A stretch of 64,000 nt of DNA from F22 sp963678855 (GTDB taxonomy: Bacteria; Bacteroidota; Bacteroidia; Bacteroidales; Bacteroidaceae), in NCBI GenBank assembly GCA_963678855.1, contig OY787448.1, positions 2,356,001-2,420,000 on the forward strand. Reading direction: 5' to 3'. Below the pieces are notes generated by a model. The model was not told the origin of the DNA, ran no database searches, and saw only the letters and a program-made list of their open reading frames with translations. Shown here in pieces: positions 50,933 to 58,760 of the stretch (within the stretch, counting starts at the first letter, position 1; each line of letters starts with the position of its first letter). The translations under genes and the position numbers were made by a program.

Positions 50933-51368
50933 TAGTACAAAAAAAATCTTACGCTTTACACTTGATTCTTTTCTTTCTTAGAGTCAAATAGAATTATATA
51001 AACACTCTCCTTTAGTAGCCCACTACTAAAGGAGAGTTCTCTTTGTTATATCGTTCTTATCTTAGTTATCAAAGCCCCTTTTTTGTTTTCAAATAACCCT
51101 TTAAATAGGCACTTTTCCCCTATCTGTAGTCTACAAAAGTGTTTCCTTTGGTATACGAAGGAAATTACGAAGAGCAAGTACGTTACGTAGCTGGTATAAA
51201 AGAAGATATACATGGTTCACGTCTAGTGCGATGATTAAATATGATGGCAAATACTATGTATGGTATAGTCGTAGTACACTGCCTACACTAGGGCTTGTTG
51301 GTGATATTGACAAAAATAAGGTGTATCCTGCGATTTATCCTAAAGATGCGTCTTTTTGTGAACGATAC
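50933..51368. other. Intergenic region with terminator and a gene remnant
   Basis: 436 bases after the HD gene. Contents: the operon terminator (51004-51045), then AT-rich sequence, then the two-frame remnant at 51130-51401. No intact gene. Confidence 0.7.
51004..51045 (+). terminator. Terminator of the sigma operon
   Basis: Perfect 15-bp stem ACTCTCCTTTAGTAG/CTACTAAAGGAGAGT with a CCCA loop, then TCTCTTTG. Confidence 0.85.
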
Positions 51369-51401
51369 TTAGCGTCTGCTTTTAAAGAAGCTTTTCACTA
51401 G
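51130..51401 (+). pseudogene. Frameshifted remnant of an unidentified protein gene
   Basis: Two adjacent frames look like pieces of one protein. Frame 1, open from 51130 to a TGA at 51232, reads STKVFPLVYEGNYEEQVRYV and ends GIKEDIHGSRLVR; it has no start codon. The other frame starts at the overlapping ATG 51231 and gives 56 residues from IKYDGKYYVWYSRSTLPTLG to ASFCERYLASAFKEAFH, ending 33 bases inside tadA on the opposite strand. The YDGKYYVWYS phrase resembles a beta-propeller glycosidase strand, but this is too short to assign. A single-base shift near 51230 would join them; a standalone 56-residue gene is the alternative. Confidence 0.5.
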
Positions 51402-51806
51402 TTCACTCGCTTCTTCTTCAAAGACACCTTGGCGCACTTCGGTCTTTGGATGCAAGGCATGAGGCGCCAGCTTTTGATAGCCGCGCTTAGGGTCGGATGC
51501 ACCAAATACCACAGTACCCACTTGTGCCCAAGCGATGGCCCCTGCACACATCACACAAGGTTCCATAGTGACATAGAGCGTACAGTCGGGTAGATACTTT
51601 GCACCCAAAGTATTGGCTGCCGCAGTGATGGCTTGTATTTCAGCATGTGCAGTGACGTCAAGCAGGGCTTCGGTCATATTGTGTCCCTTGGCAATGATTT
51701 GCTCATTAGATACAATGACTGCACCTACAGGAATCTCGCCTGCCTCATAAGCTGCTTCGGCTTCAATCAGCGCTTTACGCATATAATATTCGTCGTTGAA
51801 TTTCAT
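51369..51806 (-). CDS. tadA: tRNA-specific adenosine deaminase
   Basis: TadA deaminates A34 of tRNA-Arg(ACG) to inosine so that it can read CGU, CGC and CGA. 145 residues from the ATG at 51806 (KFNDEYYMRKALIEAEAA, which aligns with the usual TadA N-terminus); the longer frame has 15 extra residues upstream of the promoter. The zinc site is complete: HAEIQA with His54 and Glu56, and PCVMC with Cys84 and Cys87. Only 5 bases separate the -7 box from the ATG. The substrate tRNAs are about 5 kb upstream in this window. Confidence 0.95.
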   Translation of the reverse strand: MKFNDEYYMRKALIEAEAAYEAGEIPVGAVIVSNEQIIAKGHNMTEALLDVTAHAEIQAITAAANTLGAKYLPDCTLYVTMEPCVMCAGAIAWAQVGTVVFGASDPKRGYQKLAPHALHPKTEVRQGVFEEEASELVKSFFKSRR

Positions 51807-51811
51807 GTGTA

Positions 51812-51843
51812 CAAAGCTACGACATTTTAGGAGGATAACCAAA
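51812..51843 (-). promoter_or_regulatory. Promoter for tadA, start-proximal
   Basis: Minus strand: TTTG (51843-51840), 20-base spacer, TAGCTTTG (51819-51812), both exact matches. The ATG follows only 5 bases after the box, so the transcript should be leaderless. Confidence 0.8.
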
Positions 51844-51898
51844 TAAGCCAAATTATTTAGACTCTATAACGAATAGGCAAGCAAAGGTTTCTGCGACT

Positions 51899-51929
51899 GT
51901 TGCTAGGTGATTTTTTTATTGTATCTTTG
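51899..51929 (+). promoter_or_regulatory. Promoter for the PcrA/UvrD helicase gene
   Basis: GTTG (51899-51902), 19-base spacer, TATCTTTG (51922-51929); leader of about 72 bases. Confidence 0.7.
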
Positions 51930-52007
51930 TCTTGCTTAGATTATTTGGCAGTGCTTTATTGCCTTGTATTCGTAAGATTTAAATATAGAACTAGTAACGA
52001 CCCATAT

Positions 52008-54413
52008 ATGAATCCCAATTACTTAGACGAACTTAATTCTATGCAGCGTGCCGCTGTAGAGTACTGCGATGGCCCATCGCAGGTAATCGCTGGTGCAGGT
52101 TCAGGAAAGACAAGAGTATTGACTTATAAGATAGCCTATCTCCTTGAGAAAGGCTATCAACCTTGGAATATCCTTGCTTTGACCTTTACCAATAAAGCTG
52201 CACGTGAGATGAGAGATCGTATCACCCGACAAATAGGTCTGGAGGTACGTGGTTTGTATATGGGTACTTTTCACTCTATCTTCTATAGAATCCTTAGAGA
52301 TCAGTATGAAGCCATTGGGTTCCAGCCCAACTTTACTGTATATGACACTTCAGATAGTAAGAGCCTTATAAAAAGCATTATTAAGGAGATGGGTTTGGAT
52401 GATAAGAAGTACAAGCCTAATGGAGTACAGAATGAAATTTCTAAGATGAAGAATGCATTGGTTCGACCAGGGCAATACTCACAAGACAGTCAGATTGCTA
52501 TGGTCAATGAACGTAGCCAAATGCCTAAGATGTCAGCTATCTATGCAGCGTATATGGAACGCTGCCAATTAGCTAATGCGATGGACTTTGATGATTTGTT
52601 GCTATATACTTTTGTCCTCTTCAACGAACACCCAGCGATATTAGCTCGCTACCAAGAACAATTTCAGTATATTCTTGTTGATGAGTACCAAGATACCAAT
52701 AAAGCACAGCATAGAATTGTTGAGCTATTGAGCCAACAGCACCAACGCATCTGTGTAGTAGGAGATGATGCCCAAAGTATCTACTCTTTCCGTGGAGCCA
52801 ATGTAGATAATATCCTAGACTTCCAGCAAGGCTATACCAATGCCAAGCTATTCAAACTTGAACAAAACTACCGCTCTACACAACGCATTGTAGATGCAGC
52901 CAATAGTTTGATTAAGAGCAATACTCGTCAGATTCCTAAGACTGTCTTTTCTAAGAATGCCGAAGGAAATAAGATGAAGGTTTTGGAAGCTTACAGTGAT
53001 CTTGAAGAAGCTAGTATGGTTGTCAAGCAGCTGAGTCAGATGCAACGTCAAGAGGGTGGGGAGTACCAAGATTTTGCTATATTGTACCGCACCAATGCAC
53101 AATCTCGTTCTATGGAGGCCGAGATGCGCAAACACTCTATCCCTTATAAAATATATGGTGGACTATCTTTTTACCAACGTAAAGAGATCAAAGATGTAAT
53201 AGCGTATCTACGCATGACTATCAATCCACAAGATGAGGAGGCACTGAAGCGTATTATTAATGTGCCTAAGCGTAGCATCGGTAAAACGACTGTAGATAAA
53301 GTGACTGCCTGTGCACATCATTTTGGTGTATCCCTTTGGGACGTAGTATCAGATCCTGAGAAATATGACTTAGATGTTGCCAAGCGTACACAAAACCGCT
53401 TGATTGAATTTGCTGAACTAATAGGAAACCTGCAGCATCTTGCTACCGAGCAGCCAGCAGATAGGGTTGTACAGGCATCTATCCAGCAAACAGGTATCAT
53501 GGCGGAACTTCTAGGTAGTGATACTCCAGAAGATATGAGTCGTCGTGAGAACTTGGAAGAGCTTCTCAATGCAGCCATTGAGTTTGTAGAGAGTCGCGAA
53601 GAGACTGGCGACCATCAGATTATGATGCCTCATTATTTAATGGAAGTCTCTTTGATGACTGACCAAGATAGTGATAATAAAGACGATCCTAATAAAGTTA
53701 CGTTGATGACTATACACTCAGCCAAAGGGCTCGAATTTCCATTTGTGTTTGTCGTGGGACTAGAAGAAGACCTACTTCCTAACCGCATGTCTATAGATTC
53801 ACCACGCCAAGTCGAAGAAGAGCGTCGTTTATTCTATGTGGCCATTACGCGTGCAGAAAGAATCTGTACGTTGAGTTTTGCCAAGAATAGATTTGTACAT
53901 GGGAAATCAGAATTTCACGGACCAAGTCGTTTCTTGACAGATATTGCACCAGAGTATTTAGATTGGGCTGGCGATAGAAGACGAACAGGGTCTAGACCAA
54001 GTGGAAGCATGGGTATGCCTAGACGTCCTATGCAACAACGTCTTGTTCAAGAAAGACCAGTAGCAAGTAATAGTATTATGCAGCCACCACGCAAGGTGCA
54101 ACCACAGGCATCAGCATCTCAACAAAACCCATATGCAGGTCGTGAGGTACAAGCCAATACCTCACCACAAAGAAAAAGGCTGACCAGAATCAATAGTTCT
54201 GCATCAGCCTCGGTATCAGCTTCCCAACAAGCGCCAGGCGCGGGGAGTAGTCAATTGAATGTGGGCGATCGCATTCTTCACAGCCGCTTCGGTCCTGGAG
54301 TGATTAAAGGACTAGAGGGTGAAGGAAACAATGCAAAAGCCGTGGTTACTTTTGACCAAGTCGGTGAAAAGCAATTACTTCTTCGTTTCGCCCGATTCGA
54401 GAAGATGGGATAA
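52008..54413 (+). CDS. UvrD/PcrA-family ATP-dependent DNA helicase
   Basis: 801 residues from the ATG at 52008 (NPNYLDELNSMQRAAVEYCDG); the longer frame begins at a TTG upstream of the promoter. SF1A motifs: Q motif, Walker A GAGSGKTRVLTYKI, TFTNKAAREM, ILVDEYQDTN, VVGDDAQSIYSFRGA, LEQNYRST, VTLMTIHSAKGLEF and FYVAITRAERICTLS. After a Gln/Pro/Ser-rich low-complexity linker (about 680-745) a Tudor-like C-terminal domain (VGDRILHSRFGPGVIKGLEG) matches the RNA-polymerase-binding tail of PcrA. Roles: nucleotide excision repair and clearing of transcription-replication conflicts. Its 3' end overlaps the next, opposite gene by 39 bases. Confidence 0.95.
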   Translation: MNPNYLDELNSMQRAAVEYCDGPSQVIAGAGSGKTRVLTYKIAYLLEKGYQPWNILALTFTNKAAREMRDRITRQIGLEVRGLYMGTFHSIFYRILRDQYEAIGFQPNFTVYDTSDSKSLIKSIIKEMGLDDKKYKPNGVQNEISKMKNALVRPGQYSQDSQIAMVNERSQMPKMSAIYAAYMERCQLANAMDFDDLLLYTFVLFNEHPAILARYQEQFQYILVDEYQDTNKAQHRIVELLSQQHQRICVVGDDAQSIYSFRGANVDNILDFQQGYTNAKLFKLEQNYRSTQRIVDAANSLIKSNTRQIPKTVFSKNAEGNKMKVLEAYSDLEEASMVVKQLSQMQRQEGGEYQDFAILYRTNAQSRSMEAEMRKHSIPYKIYGGLSFYQRKEIKDVIAYLRMTINPQDEEALKRIINVPKRSIGKTTVDKVTACAHHFGVSLWDVVSDPEKYDLDVAKRTQNRLIEFAELIGNLQHLATEQPADRVVQASIQQTGIMAELLGSDTPEDMSRRENLEELLNAAIEFVESREETGDHQIMMPHYLMEVSLMTDQDSDNKDDPNKVTLMTIHSAKGLEFPFVFVVGLEEDLLPNRMSIDSPRQVEEERRLFYVAITRAERICTLSFAKNRFVHGKSEFHGPSRFLTDIAPEYLDWAGDRRRTGSRPSGSMGMPRRPMQQRLVQERPVASNSIMQPPRKVQPQASASQQNPYAGREVQANTSPQRKRLTRINSSASASVSASQQAPGAGSSQLNVGDRILHSRFGPGVIKGLEGEGNNAKAVVTFDQVGEKQLLLRFARFEKMG

Positions 54414-54737
54414 TCGAAAAGCAGTATACAATTCTAGAACGGCAGCGATGGACAAACAAGCAATCCATTCGTTGCCGTTTGTTGTAAACATAAATAGAGC
54501 GGCCACTACCAAAGCTAAAGCCCCAAAGATTTGCTGACGTCTTAGACGTTTGATAGTAGGATCTGTGCTAGGAATAGGACTATTAATCTGTCCCACTGCG
54601 AAACATCCTGCGGATACTGTATATATGTGAGGACCCCATGCCCATCCGCTAATAAGCGTTACGACAGCCACGATGATTCCAATACCACCGATAACCACAA
54701 GGGCATTCCATATAGGTTGTAATTTACTTGTATTCAT
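54375..54737 (-). CDS. Hypothetical membrane protein
   Basis: 120 residues with four hydrophobic segments (about 12-32, 33-48, 68-86 and 90-108), so a small integral membrane protein. No family recognised with confidence. Its last 39 bases overlap the 3' end of the PcrA/UvrD gene on the other strand. It lies 23 bases downstream of the DivIC-like gene in the same direction and is probably co-transcribed with it, which hints at a division-related or envelope role without proving one. Confidence 0.7.
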   Translation of the reverse strand: MNTSKLQPIWNALVVIGGIGIIVAVVTLISGWAWGPHIYTVSAGCFAVGQINSPIPSTDPTIKRLRRQQIFGALALVVAALFMFTTNGNEWIACLSIAAVLELYTAFRLSHLLESGETKK

Positions 54738-54760
54738 AATTACTTTGATTAGATGCTAAA

Positions 54761-55075
54761 TTAGTGCTTCTTTAAATCTTCTTCAAACTGGTAGATGTCC
54801 TCATTAGGTAGCTTCATCATATATTTTTCACGAGCGATATGTTCCAAGCTATCTTGATCTTGGCGATATACCTTAATCTTATCTTTGAAAGTTTGGTAAT
54901 CTACCTTATATTTATCAATCTTCTCCTCCAAGTCATTTATAATACGGTTGTTTTTTACCACCTGAGTGACGGTATAATTACCCACAAAGACGATGGAGAC
55001 CAAAAACCAGCCTACCACAACAACGTACTTCCAACTTTCGTACAGTTCTAGAATTTTCTGCCAGATTTTTTTCAT
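54761..55075 (-). CDS. Septum formation initiator FtsB/DivIC family protein
   Basis: 104 residues from the ATG at 55075 (KKIWQKILELYES); an upstream longer frame overlaps the fabD terminator and is rejected. Layout of the family: short cytoplasmic head, one membrane span at about 17-37 (YVVVVGWFLVSIVFVGNYTV), a periplasmic coiled coil (about 42-80; NDLEEKIDKYKVDYQTFKDKI) and the conserved closing EHIAREKYMMKLPNEDIYQF. In E. coli FtsB bridges FtsQ and FtsL in the divisome. Low pairwise identity is normal for the family; the EKYMMKLPNED motif makes the call. Confidence 0.9.
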   Translation of the reverse strand: MKKIWQKILELYESWKYVVVVGWFLVSIVFVGNYTVTQVVKNNRIINDLEEKIDKYKVDYQTFKDKIKVYRQDQDSLEHIAREKYMMKLPNEDIYQFEEDLKKH

Positions 55076-55108
55076 GTTATATTGGGTTTCGTTAGAGAAG
55101 AATATAAA

Positions 55109-55142
55109 AGAAAAGGGTGGGCTATATTGCATAGCCCACCCC
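55109..55142 (-). terminator. Terminator after fabD
   Basis: Perfect 11-bp stem GGGTGGGCTAT with a 5-base loop and, on the minus strand, TTTTCTTTT. Placed between fabD and the divIC-like gene, so it would reduce read-through into the latter. Confidence 0.88.
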
Positions 55143-55157
55143 GTATAGTTTGTTTGC

Positions 55158-56042
55158 TTACGCTTCTACGCTACGAGCTGTTGCTTCTCGGTTGATTTTC
55201 TTAATCATACCTTGAAGTACCTTACCAGGGCCACACTCTACGAATTCTGTAGCACCGTCAGCAATCATTTCTTCTACAGATTGAGTCCAACGTACAGATG
55301 CAGTCAACTGAGCTACCAAGTTAGCCTTGATTTCAGCTGGATCAGTATGAGGCTTAGCGTCTACGTTTTGGTACACTGGGCACTTAGGAGTTGCGATGTT
55401 AGTCGCTTCGATAGCCTTAGCTAGCTCCTCACGTGCTGGTTCCATAAATGGAGAGTGGAACGCACCACCTACTTTCAATGGCAATGCACGCTTAGCACCT
55501 GCTTCTTTCATCAATTCACAAGCCTTTTCGATACCTGGTACAGAGCCTGAGATAACAACTTGTCCTGGGCAGTTGAAGTTTGCAGCAACCACTACCTCAC
55601 CTTCTACAGATGCACATATTTCTTCTACTTTATCATCTGCAAGTGCGATGATAGCTGCCATAGTAGATGGCTCAATTTCACAAGCCTTTTGCATAGCCAT
55701 AGCACGAGCATATACAAGACGTACACCGTCTTCGAAGCTCAATGCTCCAGCAGCAACAAGTGCTGAGAATTCACCTAGAGAGTGACCAGCAGTCATATCT
55801 GGGTTGAATTCTTCACTGCTACATAGAGCAGAGATTACTGAGTGAAGGAATACTGCAGGCTGAGTCACCTTAGTCTGACGAAGCTCCTCATCAGTACCAT
55901 CAAACATGATATCTGTGATGCGATAGCCAAGAATTTCATTGGCTTTCTCAAATAGTTCTTTTGCTTGAGCTGATTGCTCGTATAGGTCTTTACCCATGCC
56001 CACAAACTGAGCACCTTGACCTGGAAAAACGAATGCTTTCAT
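55158..56042 (-). CDS. fabD: Malonyl-CoA:ACP transacylase
   Basis: FabD loads malonate on acyl carrier protein for fatty acid synthesis. 294 residues. Seen: FVFPGQGAQFVGMGKDLY at the N-terminus, the nucleophile motif GHSLGEFSALVAAG (Ser about 92), QVVISGSVPGIEKA, and the catalytic His in GGAFHSPFMEPA, then the PVYQNVDA and ECGPGKVLQGM motifs. No other fab gene adjoins it here. Confidence 0.96.
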   Translation of the reverse strand: MKAFVFPGQGAQFVGMGKDLYEQSAQAKELFEKANEILGYRITDIMFDGTDEELRQTKVTQPAVFLHSVISALCSSEEFNPDMTAGHSLGEFSALVAAGALSFEDGVRLVYARAMAMQKACEIEPSTMAAIIALADDKVEEICASVEGEVVVAANFNCPGQVVISGSVPGIEKACELMKEAGAKRALPLKVGGAFHSPFMEPAREELAKAIEATNIATPKCPVYQNVDAKPHTDPAEIKANLVAQLTASVRWTQSVEEMIADGATEFVECGPGKVLQGMIKKINREATARSVEA

Positions 56043-56077
56043 ATTCTTTTGTCCTTAAATAAATTTAAATGCAGGGA

Positions 56078-56085
56078 CAAAAATA
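56078..56085 (-). promoter_or_regulatory. Promoter -7 box for fabD
   Basis: The minus strand reads TATTTTTG, 35 bases before the fabD ATG. No obvious -33 box. Confidence 0.5.
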
Positions 56086-56326
56086 CGATTTCTAGCCCAT
56101 ATAGGAAAAAAAATGCGCCTTTATTTGTTCTTGTACACTACAAATCTTGTCATACATCTAAGGGATAGTGTAAGAATGACGTTATATAAAGGGAAGTACA
56201 AGAATAAGGGAGGATACCTTATTGTATTCTATACTACATGGCTTATCTTTCTTTATGTCTTTAAGAAGATAAGAAACATTCTGATAGTCAGGTGTTTTGT
56301 TGTTTTTAGAGTTGCGTTTATGTGCA

Positions 56327-56358
56327 TTTGGAGTGTGTTCTTTTTTTCTATATATTTG
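56327..56358 (+). promoter_or_regulatory. Promoter of the xylose operon
   Basis: TTTG (56327-56330), 20-base spacer, TATATTTG (56351-56358); both boxes are exact. Leader of about 88 bases. Confidence 0.8.
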
Positions 56359-56412
56359 TCCTCGTAAGCATCATGGAGCTCTGTAAAACACATCTTAAAC
56401 ACGCTCTCAAAC

Positions 56413-56422
56413 TTACATGTAA
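56413..56422. promoter_or_regulatory. Candidate operator palindrome for the xylose regulator
   Basis: TTACATGTAA, a perfect 10-base palindrome about 50 bases downstream of the predicted start site and 31 bases before the regulator ATG. Position fits autoregulation; no second copy was found by eye, so it is weakly supported. Confidence 0.35.
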
Positions 56423-56453
56423 ACCCAAGTAACCTATTATAAAGAATCGGCAT

Positions 56454-57173
56454 ATGGAATCTAATACAAGACCAGTTGCTCATAACCATATTAGTGTAGA
56501 CTGTGTAGTCATCGGTTTCGATGGAGAACAGTTGCAGGTATTGCTTATTAAACGCGATACGCAGGAGCTTCATGATATGAAATTGCCTGGTTCACTAATT
56601 TTTCAAGATGAGGATTTGGACGATGCAGCACATCGTACTTTAGATACATTGGCTGGGGTACAGATTGATCACCTTAGCCAGTTCAAGACGTATGGCTCAC
56701 GTAATCGTACCAAGAACCCACTAGATACTCACTGGTTGCAACAATCATGGCATCAGAATATCGAACGCATTGTGACAATTGCTTATTTCAGTACTGTGCG
56801 TCAATTGCCACGTATCCCATCGCAATTTAAAGCTAGATGGGTACCACTCAATGATATTGCTGAGTTGGCTTTTGACCATAATGCTATCCTTCAAGATGCC
56901 CTAAGTCATATGCGCATGCTGGCAGTGACTACTCCAAATATACTCTTTAATATGTTGCCGCGCAAGTTTACTATTCTACAACTGCGTACCTTGTTTAGCT
57001 TGGTACAAGACAAGGAATTAGATGTGCGCAATTTCCATAAGAAACTCAAACAGATGCCTTACGTAGTGCCTACCGAAGAGTTTCAAAAGAGTGTATCGCA
57101 TCGTGCAGCACGCTATTACCGATTCGATAGAAAGATTTACAACAAGGTATACGGAGTACGCTCCATGAAATAG
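56454..57173 (+). CDS. xylR: Nudix-type sugar-responsive transcriptional regulator
   Basis: 239 residues. The N-terminal Nudix-like domain (about 8-130) has a ruined catalytic box: where a hydrolase has REx2EE, this reads GSLIFQDEDLDDAAHRTLDTLAGV, so it should bind but not hydrolyse a ligand. The C-terminal winged-helix part (about 150-239) has KFTILQLRTLFSLVQDKELDVRNFHKKLKQ. This is the NrtR-like architecture; in Bacteroidetes, members called AraR control arabinose and xylose genes. Position at the head of xylB-xylA-symporter strongly suggests it responds to a xylose metabolite. The gene symbol rests on context. Confidence 0.88.
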   Translation: MESNTRPVAHNHISVDCVVIGFDGEQLQVLLIKRDTQELHDMKLPGSLIFQDEDLDDAAHRTLDTLAGVQIDHLSQFKTYGSRNRTKNPLDTHWLQQSWHQNIERIVTIAYFSTVRQLPRIPSQFKARWVPLNDIAELAFDHNAILQDALSHMRMLAVTTPNILFNMLPRKFTILQLRTLFSLVQDKELDVRNFHKKLKQMPYVVPTEEFQKSVSHRAARYYRFDRKIYNKVYGVRSMK

Positions 57174-57231
57174 TGCTAGCCACTACACATACAAATAAAA
57201 CAAACAATACTATAAATATTTCTTATCAACT

Positions 57232-58722
57232 ATGTATTTACTAGGATATGATGTCGGCAGTTCATCTGTCAAAGCGAGTTTAGTCGATGCTCAAACAGGA
57301 GCGTGTGTAGCTACTGCTTTTTACCCCAAACAAGAAGCAACTATCATTGCACACCAAGCAGGTTGGGCAGAACAAGAACCAGATATGTGGTGGCAATCAT
57401 TAAAAGAGGCTACCAAAGATATCATGACAGGCAGTGCTATCCAAGCCACTGATATTAGGGCGATTGGTATCTCTTATCAGATGCATGGACTAGTGTGTGT
57501 CGATAAAGACCAACAAGCGTTGCGTCCTGCAATCATCTGGTGCGATTCTCGCGCGGTGCCTTACGGAGATAAAGCTTTTCAAGAGCTTGGAGCAGATTTC
57601 TGTATGAATCACTTGCTGAACTCGCCAGGTAACTTTACAGCTTCTAAGCTAGCATGGGTCAAAGAAAACGAACCAGCTGTCTTTGAGAAGATTGATAAGA
57701 TTATGCTTCCTGGCGATTATATAGCGATGCGTCTTACAGGCGAAGCTTGTACTACTGCTTCTGGACTATCAGAAGGTATATTCTGGGATTTCCAAAAGAA
57801 TGCTCCATGTACAGATCTTCTTGAGTATTACGGTTTCTCTGCTGATGTATTGCCTACTATCAAACCAACTTTCTCAATTCAAGGTGAAGTGACTAAAGCT
57901 ATCGCCGAAGAACTAGGTCTTGCAGCTGGCATCCCTGTGACATACCGTGCAGGTGACCAACCAAACAATGCCCTCTCCCTGAATGTCTTTGAGCCAGGGG
58001 AAATCGCATCTACTGCGGGTACATCGGGGGTAGTCTATGGTGTGAACGGTGTCGTAAAAGCCGATGTGCAAAGCCGTGTCAACAATTTTGCACACGTCAA
58101 TCATACTGCAGATCAAACACGTCTAGGTGTCCTGTTGTGTATCAATGGTACGGGTATCTTGAACGCATGGGCTAAACGCAACCTTGCTCCATCGGAGTGT
58201 TCTTATCCAGCTATGAACGACTTAGCTATGCAAGCACCTATTGGTGCTTCTGGACTGTCGGTGTTGCCATTTGGTAATGGGGCAGAGCGCATGTTGTGCA
58301 ACCGTGAGATTGGTGCAAGCATACATGGCATTCAGTTCTCACAACACGATAAGTCGCATATGTTACGTGCCGTACAAGAAGGTATCGTCTTCTCATTTGC
58401 TTACGGTATTGAAATAATGCAAGCTATCGGTATGGAAGTCAGTCGCATCCACGCAGGACAAGCCAATATGTTCCTTAGTCCACTATTTCGCGATACACTA
58501 GCTGGTGTGACAGGGGCTACGATTTCTCTATTCGATACAGATGGCTCTATCGGTGCTGCTCGCGGAGCAGGTATGGGTGTAGGATTGTACAAAGACCATC
58601 ATGAAGCTTTCTCTACATTGAAGTGTTTAGAAGAAATCAACCCAGTAGCGGCAGATGCAGCTGCTTACCAAGAAGCTTACCAACGCTGGAAGACTATCTT
58701 AGAAAACCAACTTAAAAACTAA
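57232..58722 (+). CDS. xylB: Xylulokinase
   Basis: XylB phosphorylates D-xylulose to D-xylulose 5-phosphate, feeding the pentose phosphate pathway. 496 residues of FGGY fold: YLLGYDVGSSSVKASLVDAQTG at the start (phosphate loop), GWAEQEPDMWW, SYQMHGLVCVD with the Met-His-Gly of xylulokinases, PAIIWCDSRA, and the C-terminal ATP part with TAGTSGVVYG. The Q-M-H-G motif and the neighbour xylA separate it from glycerol or ribulose kinases. 58 bases after the regulator; no promoter box between, so it is the second gene of the operon. Confidence 0.95.
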   Translation: MYLLGYDVGSSSVKASLVDAQTGACVATAFYPKQEATIIAHQAGWAEQEPDMWWQSLKEATKDIMTGSAIQATDIRAIGISYQMHGLVCVDKDQQALRPAIIWCDSRAVPYGDKAFQELGADFCMNHLLNSPGNFTASKLAWVKENEPAVFEKIDKIMLPGDYIAMRLTGEACTTASGLSEGIFWDFQKNAPCTDLLEYYGFSADVLPTIKPTFSIQGEVTKAIAEELGLAAGIPVTYRAGDQPNNALSLNVFEPGEIASTAGTSGVVYGVNGVVKADVQSRVNNFAHVNHTADQTRLGVLLCINGTGILNAWAKRNLAPSECSYPAMNDLAMQAPIGASGLSVLPFGNGAERMLCNREIGASIHGIQFSQHDKSHMLRAVQEGIVFSFAYGIEIMQAIGMEVSRIHAGQANMFLSPLFRDTLAGVTGATISLFDTDGSIGAARGAGMGVGLYKDHHEAFSTLKCLEEINPVAADAAAYQEAYQRWKTILENQLKN

Positions 58723-58760
58723 ACTGAAAATTTACAATAACAATTTATTAATATACGATT

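Larger units (their letters stand above)
56043..56453. other. Intergenic region fabD-xylose regulator
   Basis: 411 bases. The fabD promoter box (minus strand TATTTTTG at 56078-56085) and the regulator promoter at 56327-56358 are the main elements. An 84-codon plus-strand frame (56113-56367) has a hydrophobic translation but runs across the exact-consensus promoter and has no Shine-Dalgarno-like or promoter support; not called. A perfect TTACATGTAA palindrome lies at 56413-56422. Confidence 0.65.

Noticed and set aside
41609..51127. 15-base inverted match between ACAGATAGGGGAAAA upstream of the Smr gene and TTTTCCCCTATCTGT near the gene remnant
   Set aside because: A handful of 15-base matches are expected by chance in 64 kb of AT-rich sequence, and flanks do not match.
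51900..52007. Longer N-terminus for the PcrA/UvrD helicase starting at a TTG
   Set aside because: The extra 36 residues overlap the promoter and do not match the family; the ATG at 52008 gives the standard N-terminus.
56113..56367. 84-codon plus-strand frame with a hydrophobic translation upstream of the xylose regulator
   Set aside because: It spans the exact-consensus promoter TTTG-N20-TATATTTG and has no promoter or ribosome-binding support of its own.
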